Positions 13,558 through 18,220 of a stretch of DNA of 18,220 nt are shown one piece after another. This DNA comes from Spirochaetaceae bacterium (lineage in GTDB: Bacteria > Spirochaetota > Spirochaetia > Treponematales > Breznakiellaceae): positions 1 to 18,220 of the forward strand of contig JAISZQ010000077.1 of NCBI GenBank assembly GCA_031269165.1, written 5' to 3'. The notes below the pieces were generated by a model, which had not been told where the DNA came from, searched no databases, and worked only from the letters and a program-made list of their open reading frames with translations. The position numbers and the translations under genes are program-made. Each line of letters starts with the position of its first letter. The first letter of the stretch is position 1.

Positions 13558-13685
13558 CGCGAATGGCGCGAATAAATACGAATAATACATACCTATCAGC
13601 GCGTATTCGCAACGCCATGTATGGCGGACATTCGCGGACATTCGCGGACAAAAAAACTAAAAATCCGCGCAATCCGCGGTTAAGA
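13558..13685. repeat. ATTCGCG/CCGCGG repeat cluster
   Basis: GGACATTCGC occurs twice in tandem (13626-13645) and is followed by GGACAAAAAAAC. AATCCGCGGTTAA follows at about 13670. Similar pieces are at 8308-8345 (ATTCGCGGACCAAAAAAAC) and 8126-8138 (AATCCGCGGTTAA). GCGAAT and ATTCGC near 13559 and 13604 form an inverted pair. It sits in the gap between the dehydrogenase and the isomerase; no gene is seen there. Confidence 0.65.
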
Positions 13686-13717
13686 ATTCTTCATTCGTTG
13701 ACCATCCCCGGAACCCC

Positions 13718-14728
13718 CTACGTTGTCCAATCAAAAAGAATGCCCATGTAGGTTTCTTTGTTGTTTTTCAGGTTGTTATAGACGTTAAAACAATCGTCCG
13801 GGGCGGCAACCTCTGTGAGGAGCGGTTCCAGCACCAGTTTTTTGCGGCGCATAAGGTCTATAATACGTTCGGAGTTCCGTTCCAGCGAATGTTTTACAAA
13901 AGGTGTTTTGACAACGGGATACCGCCACTCGTGGGCGCCTTTGAGGGTCACATTGAAACCGGCCAGATGAATTTTGTTGAGGAACGGGGTAATATCGGTT
14001 TCGTACTTTCCCCGGGGACTCCCCAAAAAGATCATTTCCCCGTTTTGGCCAATCCATTCGACGGCCTTCTCCGCCGACTGGGGAACCCCGGTCGCCTCGA
14101 TAAGCGTGGACACCATCTCGCCCCGGGTAAAAGACTTTATTTTTTCCGCAACATCCTCTTTAGCCGCGTTAATCACCAGATCGGCCCCGCATTTTTCCGA
14201 AACGAAGAGGCGGCTGTCCGCGACATCCACCGCGATGACCTCGGCCCCCTGAAGTTTGGCCAGTTGCATCGCCATGTTTCCGACAAGGCCCTGTCCGGTT
14301 ACCGCCACATAATCGCCCCACTCGATGTTTGAAGCGCGTACCGCCGTGGCGGCGATAGAGGCCATGCGGACAAAGGGAACCCACCGGGAATCCATCTCCG
14401 GGGGAACGCGGAGAAAAATGCCCGAGACAGGCACCGATTCGTACAAGGTGTGATTCCCGTAGCAAAACACCCGGTCGCCGGGAACAACATCCTTGACTCC
14501 CGCCCCCGTTTTGACCACCTCGGCTACGCAGGAATAACCCGGCACACCGGGCAGGGAGAACCAGCCTTCATTCCCCGAAAGGCAGGCAAGTTCCGTTCCC
14601 GTGGAAACGATAGAATAGACTTTCTTCAGAAGCGCCTCTCCCGCAGGTACCGCCCCGTCGTCAAGGGCTTCACGGCGAAGGCGGGCCTCCCCGGGTTTTT
14701 CAAAGACAATTTTTTTATTTTCAAGCAT
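13718..14728 (-). CDS. Medium-chain dehydrogenase/reductase (sugar alcohol or BchC-like)
   Basis: A 336-aa NAD(P)-dependent MDR oxidoreductase. The catalytic domain has SIVSTGTELACLSGNEGW and GYSCVAEVVKTG. The Rossmann fold has VAVTGQGLVGNMAMQLAK. The STGTE segment replaces the usual Cys-containing zinc loop, as in BchC-like members, so a catalytic zinc in the classical place is unlikely. Context in a carbohydrate uptake operon suggests oxidation of a sugar or polyol, which is inference. The ATG at 14728 has AAGGAG seven bases upstream and is preferred over the TTG one codon before. It follows the second permease gene by 23 bases. Confidence 0.85.
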   Translation of the reverse strand: MLENKKIVFEKPGEARLRREALDDGAVPAGEALLKKVYSIVSTGTELACLSGNEGWFSLPGVPGYSCVAEVVKTGAGVKDVVPGDRVFCYGNHTLYESVPVSGIFLRVPPEMDSRWVPFVRMASIAATAVRASNIEWGDYVAVTGQGLVGNMAMQLAKLQGAEVIAVDVADSRLFVSEKCGADLVINAAKEDVAEKIKSFTRGEMVSTLIEATGVPQSAEKAVEWIGQNGEMIFLGSPRGKYETDITPFLNKIHLAGFNVTLKGAHEWRYPVVKTPFVKHSLERNSERIIDLMRRKKLVLEPLLTEVAAPDDCFNVYNNLKNNKETYMGILFDWTT

Positions 14729-14751
14729 CAAACACTCCTTTATGCATTTCC

Positions 14752-15597
14752 TCAGCCCTTCACGGTACCGGCGGTCATGCCAACAATAATTTTCTTGTAA
14801 AACAAAACGTACACCACCATCACCGGAATAAGAGACACCGCCATACCCGCCATAAACTGGGTGTACTGCGCCGTATAGGCCCCTTGAAAATTGCGGAGGC
14901 CAATCGGGATGGTTTTAAGGGCGTTGTCACGAATCAACACCAGCGCGAACGGGAACTCGTTCCACGTGTTCATAAAGGTAAGAATCACCACCGTCGCAAG
15001 CACCGGGCGGCAGAGGGGCATGATGATCGTGAACATCGTGCGAACCATAGAACTGCCGTCAATCAGCGCCGCCTCTTCCAGTTCTATTGGTATGGATCCC
15101 ATAAAACTTTCTATCAGAAATACCGCCATCGGCATCCCGAAAGACAGATACACCGGCAACAGGGTAAAACGGTTGTTGAGAAATCCCGCCACCCGGTATT
15201 CCACAAACAGCGGAATCATCAGGGAATGTACCGGAATAAGCATTCCCGCCAAAAAAAGACCGTATATCACCGCCCGAAACGTGAAGTTATAACGGGATAA
15301 AAAATACGCGGCAATATAGGACGTAAGGCATACCAGCGTCACGGTAATGACGCAATTAAACAGGGAGTTGAGGGCATACTCCCCCATGCGCCCAACTTGG
15401 ATCGCCTTAAGATAATTTGAAAAAATCGGCTGTTTCGGCAGCGATATGATGTTTAACGCGAATTCCGCTTCCGTTTTCAGGGAAGAGTAGAGCATCCAAA
15501 CAAAGGGAAAAAGACTCGCCACGGAAAAAAACAGCATGAGGCCGTTCAGAACGATACTGCCGGTGATCCTTCCCGCTTTGAGCGCGGTTTTATTCAT
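14752..15597 (-). CDS. CUT1 carbohydrate ABC transporter permease (MalG-type)
   Basis: A 281-aa inner-membrane protein with six likely membrane segments. These include GLMLFFSVASLFPFVWMLYS near the start and FMAGMAVSLIPVMVVYVLFY near the end. The cytoplasmic EAA loop reads EEAALIDGSSMVRTMFTIIM followed by PLCRP, which is the contact site for the ATPase. The C-terminal IIVGMTAGTVKG is characteristic of MalG-type partners. The start overlaps the end of the other permease gene by eight bases, so the two are translationally coupled. The substrate is a carbohydrate, not specified further. Confidence 0.93.
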   Translation of the reverse strand: MNKTALKAGRITGSIVLNGLMLFFSVASLFPFVWMLYSSLKTEAEFALNIISLPKQPIFSNYLKAIQVGRMGEYALNSLFNCVITVTLVCLTSYIAAYFLSRYNFTFRAVIYGLFLAGMLIPVHSLMIPLFVEYRVAGFLNNRFTLLPVYLSFGMPMAVFLIESFMGSIPIELEEAALIDGSSMVRTMFTIIMPLCRPVLATVVILTFMNTWNEFPFALVLIRDNALKTIPIGLRNFQGAYTAQYTQFMAGMAVSLIPVMVVYVLFYKKIIVGMTAGTVKG

Positions 15598-16477
15598 ACT
15601 GCTTCCCTCCCAGTAACTTTCTGGATCCGAGGGTAAGCATAACGCTCAACACAAGAATCCCGATGGATATGGTTGCCCCGTAACTTAACTTCATCCGGTC
15701 AAAAGAGATTTTATAGGAATACAAGGCCAACACCTGACTGCTCTTGCCGGGACCGCCGTTGGTCAAAACAAGAATGTGGTCGAATATTTTCATCGTTCCC
15801 GAAACACAGACCATAACTGCCACCTTGAAGGTATCGTAGATCATCGGCAGGGTGATGCGGATAGAACGCTGAAAATCATTGCAACCGTCAAGTTCGGCGC
15901 ATTCCAGTATTTCTTCGGGGATGCTTTTGATCGCCCCCATAAACATGATCATGTAGAGGCCGATATACTGGAGAACCACCGGAAGAGACGCGGTTACCAA
16001 GATATAGTCAGGGTTGTCCAGCCAGGGAAGGATAAACCGTTCAAGACGCAGAAGCCGCAGAAAAAAATTGATGAGCCCGTAGTCTTTGTTGTACATCAGC
16101 GACCAAATAAACCCGATGACCAGAGCGGAAACGGTAACCGGAAAGAAAATGACCGTCCGGTGGAATTCCTTGAACTTTAAGGTCCGGGAAATAAGCAGGA
16201 AAGAAACGACGAGGGCCAGTCCGACCTGCCCGACGGTACAAATAACCACGATGATGAGGTTGTTGTAGGCAGATTTCCAGAACTCCGCGTCTTTTACCAG
16301 ATCAACATAGTTGCCGATGTTTATGAATTTCATGGTTTTTCCGCCGGTCCAGTTGAAAAAACTGTAGAAAACGGAAATAAATATCGGCAAAACGGCGTTG
16401 AGCAGATAAATGATAACAATAGGGCCCAGAAACAGCGCAAACACATAGGGTTTTGGCTTTGGAAGGGTTCGCCTCAT
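15590..16477 (-). CDS. CUT1 carbohydrate ABC transporter permease (MalF/UgpA-type)
   Basis: A 295-aa inner-membrane protein with about six membrane segments, starting with YVFALFLGPIVIIYLLNAVL. It carries PIFISVFYSFFNW and an EAA loop, ECAELDGCNDFQRSIRITLP. The phrase VLTNGGPGKSSQVLALYSYK is typical of this subunit class. It pairs with the MalG-type subunit to form the channel. The start ATG is preceded by AAGGA at a longer than usual distance (about 11 bases). Between it and the solute-binding protein gene is a stem-loop. Confidence 0.93.
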   Translation of the reverse strand: MRRTLPKPKPYVFALFLGPIVIIYLLNAVLPIFISVFYSFFNWTGGKTMKFINIGNYVDLVKDAEFWKSAYNNLIIVVICTVGQVGLALVVSFLLISRTLKFKEFHRTVIFFPVTVSALVIGFIWSLMYNKDYGLINFFLRLLRLERFILPWLDNPDYILVTASLPVVLQYIGLYMIMFMGAIKSIPEEILECAELDGCNDFQRSIRITLPMIYDTFKVAVMVCVSGTMKIFDHILVLTNGGPGKSSQVLALYSYKISFDRMKLSYGATISIGILVLSVMLTLGSRKLLGGKQYE

Positions 16478-16518
16478 CTTATCGTATCCTTATCGAGGAA
16501 AATCGGCCGCAGAAAGCG

Positions 16519-16554
16519 GAGACTGTTCCAAAACCGCAATTTTGAAACAGCCTC
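16519..16554 (-). terminator. Stem-loop between solute-binding protein and permease genes
   Basis: On the transcribed (minus) strand, GAGGCTGTTTCAAAA pairs imperfectly with TTTTGGAACAGTCTC around a short loop. Such hairpins between binding-protein and permease genes often stabilise the upstream mRNA and lower downstream expression, giving binding protein in excess. The CTGT...ACAG arms resemble those in the dispersed repeats at 1936 and 8066, so it could be a repeat member instead. Confidence 0.45.
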
Positions 16555-16578
16555 CCCGCGTCCTGTGCGGCCGTCCGG

Positions 16579-17920
16579 TTACCGGGTTTTGTCCTGTTCC
16601 GCCTGGATCAGTTCGGCGTACCGTTGCGGCGTGAGGGATCCCAGCAGAAGTTCCTGCGTGTTGGCATAGAATGCGTCAACCACTTGGGGATTGAGCTGAA
16701 CGTCGAATACCGGCCCGTACTGGGATTCGTTATTCAGCGCAAGGAGTTGCTTGTAAAGCGGAGAAAGTTTGCTCTGATTCACGTTGGGCGTCTTGGCGGC
16801 AGGAAGCCCGCCGTTTTCCACGACAATCGTGCCCTCTTCGCTATTGGTAAGGTAGTAGAGCAGTTGGGCCATGGCGGCGCGCTTTTCCGGGGTGTCGGTT
16901 TTCCGCTTGGTGGTTATATAGCCCCAGCCGGCCGCCGCCTGGTTGATTTTGGCAAATTTGGCCCCGCCGCCGCCCATTGATTCGGGGATCGCGGGAAATT
17001 GCGCGATGTTCGTGACGGCCAGGACATCCTTGGGCATTTCCTTTTCAAAAGTGCCGATCCCCCAGAACCCGTCAACCATCATCGCGGCTTTCTTGTTATA
17101 GTAGACCGTGTACATCTGGTGCTGGTCGATGGAGTTAATATCCGTGTTAAAGTAGCCGTTCTTCGCCATCTGCTGGAGCAGCGCCACCGCGTCCACAAAA
17201 GGCTTGTCGGTGAATTTGGCCCCCTTGTTTTCCCGCAGGCTGATATACCAGTCGATGCCGGTATAGCGGTACACTATCGTGTTGAGCAGGAGGGACGGAA
17301 CCAGCCAGTTGGCCTTGTTGCCCTGTACGATGGGGATATAGCCCTTCGCCTTGATTTTCTCAACTGCGGCGGCAAAGGAATCCCAGTCTGCGGGAAATTC
17401 GGTTATGCCGCATTCGGCAAATATGGCGCTGTTCCAGATGATATTGTGGTTGTTTCCCATCTGAAAAGGAATGGCATAAGCCGTATTTTTGTAGGTAAAA
17501 TCGTCAAAAACGCCGCCCTTGAACTGCGTTTCCCAGCCCGGCACCAGATTCAGAACCTCTTGGGTCGTGTATACAACCCCGTCATCCGCAAGTTGCGGGA
17601 TCATCGTCCCTTTCGTCTGAAAGATGTCGGGATACTCGCCGCCCGAAATGTACGTCTTCATCTTGGTTTCGTACTCATCGTGGGGAATCCCTTCGACGTT
17701 TACCGTAACGTGGGGAAAATCCTTTTTGAATTTTTCCAGCATGGTAAAGTACCCCACAGAATTCGCGTCCGCCTTCGGATCGCTAAACAAATCCAGCAGG
17801 GTGATGGTGATCGTACCGGATTTTTCCGCCTCCTTCTTACCACCCGCAAAAATGGCCTCCCCCCCCCCCTAAAACGAAAGAAAACACTAAACCCACTAAA
17901 AAACACTTTGAAAATTTCAT
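16579..17920 (-). CDS. Extracellular sugar-binding protein, frame interrupted at a poly-G tract
   Basis: A family 1 solute-binding protein for the two CUT1 permeases. Visible phrases are TITITLLDLFSD at the mature start, GGEYPDIFQTKGTMIPQLAD, YAIPFQMGNNHNIIWNSAIF, ADWDSFAAAVEKIKAKGYIP, KKAAMMVDGFWGIGTF and LYYLTNSEEGTIVVENGGLP. The start is ATG at 17920, with AAGGAG seven bases upstream, reading MKFSKCFLVGLVFSFVL. An 11-base G tract follows and puts the start out of frame with the body (stop TAA at 17839-17837 after 27 codons). The body frame has a stop at 17871 and no good start before TTG 17790. With 10 or 13 G the product would be a normal exported protein with signal end AIFAGGKKEA. It is therefore off as read here, or the tract is misread. 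Confidence 0.88.
17859..17869 (-). repeat. Poly-G tract of 11 (poly-C on plus strand)
   Basis: The run lies after codon 17 of the sugar-binding protein gene, inside the signal peptide region. Its length is one base away from restoring the frame. Runs of this length slip readily during replication and are also hard to read in sequencing. Confidence 0.9.
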
Positions 17921-17950
17921 TTTCATTCTCCTTGAATATAAGATAGTATG

Positions 17951-17979
17951 AGCATACCATGCCTGTGTTTTTTTGTCAA
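17951..17979 (-). promoter_or_regulatory. Promoter of the sugar uptake locus
   Basis: Minus-strand TTGACA at 17979-17974 and TATGCT at 17956-17951 are separated by exactly 17 bases, with TGG before the -10 (extended -10). The start of transcription should lie near 17944, about 24 bases before the ATG. It resembles the promoter at 11717. Confidence 0.75.
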
Positions 17980-17990
17980 GCGAATTTTCG

Positions 17991-18030
17991 AAAAAAACGC
18001 GAAAAAAAGTGAAAAAATGCGAAAAATTTT
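17991..18030 (-). promoter_or_regulatory. Phased A-tracts upstream of the promoter
   Basis: Runs of five to seven A (T on the promoter strand) begin at 17991, 18002, 18012 and 18022, that is every 10-11 bases, one helical turn. They lie just upstream of the -35 box. This pattern is expected to bend DNA and may serve as an UP-like element. Confidence 0.55.
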
Positions 18031-18057
18031 TAAAAGGGTCTGCGGATCGCGCCTTAG

Positions 18058-18220
18058 AGCCTGTTCAGAATCTTTTCAAAGCCTGTTAAAAAACCAAACA
18101 TAAGGGGGATCGGCAATTTGCCGCGTCTCCCCCTCGCTCCGGTCTTGCGCCCTACGCTACCCCCTCTACGGGGACAAAACCATGCGGTGCATGGTTTTGT
18201 GGGCGTACCCCAAGCGTCCA
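18058..18220. repeat. Palindromic repeat at window end
   Basis: It contains GCCTGTT...CCTGTT remnants, CGGCAA-T-TTGCCG, a GGGGGA/TCTCCCC pair and a perfect 12-bp hairpin ACAAAACCATGC-GGT-GCATGGTTTTGT (18174-18200). The section 18125-18167 matches the insert inside lysC. No gene is visible here; the element may continue beyond the window. Confidence 0.65.

Overview
This window looks like a chromosomal segment of a spirochaete, most likely Treponema-like. The reasons are a BspA/TpLRR surface protein of the treponemal type, small lipoproteins, a sugar-binding protein whose signal peptide ends in an 'FAGGKKEA'-like stretch, intergenic spaces packed with palindromic dispersed repeats, and a medium G+C content. 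This placement rests on gene style only. No RNA gene usable for taxonomy is present.

Layout. (1) 1-4205, plus strand: an accessory region of small, mostly unrecognised genes. It holds the end of a coiled-coil/membrane protein, a small lipoprotein coupled to a membrane-anchored protein, an aromatic-rich orphan, a zinc-ribbon membrane protein with an internal 78-bp duplication, a 466-aa leucine-rich-repeat surface protein, and a charged 85-aa orphan. Two unrelated small genes (413 and 3948) share a conserved structured leader. (2) 4206-7133, plus strand: an A+T-richer cassette. A roughly 350-base stretch rich in hairpins precedes a 23-codon membrane micro-ORF, two paralogous lipoproteins, a cysteine-rich tail-anchored protein and an orphan of about 208 aa. 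The tight spacing and near-identical ribosome-binding sites suggest one operon. (3) 7174-7880: a RipA-family-like membrane protein broken by a frameshift. (4) 7881-8372: repeat-filled intergenic DNA. (5) 8373-11569, minus strand: ilvD overlapping lysC (GTGA overlap). Together these serve branched-chain and aspartate-family amino acid synthesis. The lysC reading frame carries an in-frame dispersed palindromic repeat. (6) 11768-12688, plus strand: a YdhF-type aldo/keto reductase with a clear promoter. (7) 12718-17920, minus strand: a carbohydrate-uptake locus of solute-binding protein, two CUT1 permeases, a BchC/sorbitol-dehydrogenase-like MDR oxidoreductase and a sugar-phosphate isomerase/epimerase-like protein. 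No ATPase gene is present. (8) 17981-18220: phased A-tracts and another palindromic repeat.

The strongest observation is an 11-base poly-G tract (poly-C on the plus strand) in the signal-peptide region of the sugar-binding protein. It puts the start codon and the body of the gene in different frames, and a tract of 10 or 13 would restore them. Poly-G slippage is a known switch in treponemes, so this is a candidate phase-variable nutrient-uptake gene, although a sequencing error could produce the same picture. The second is the repeat inserted in frame in lysC, which resembles the protein-coding palindromic elements described in Rickettsia.
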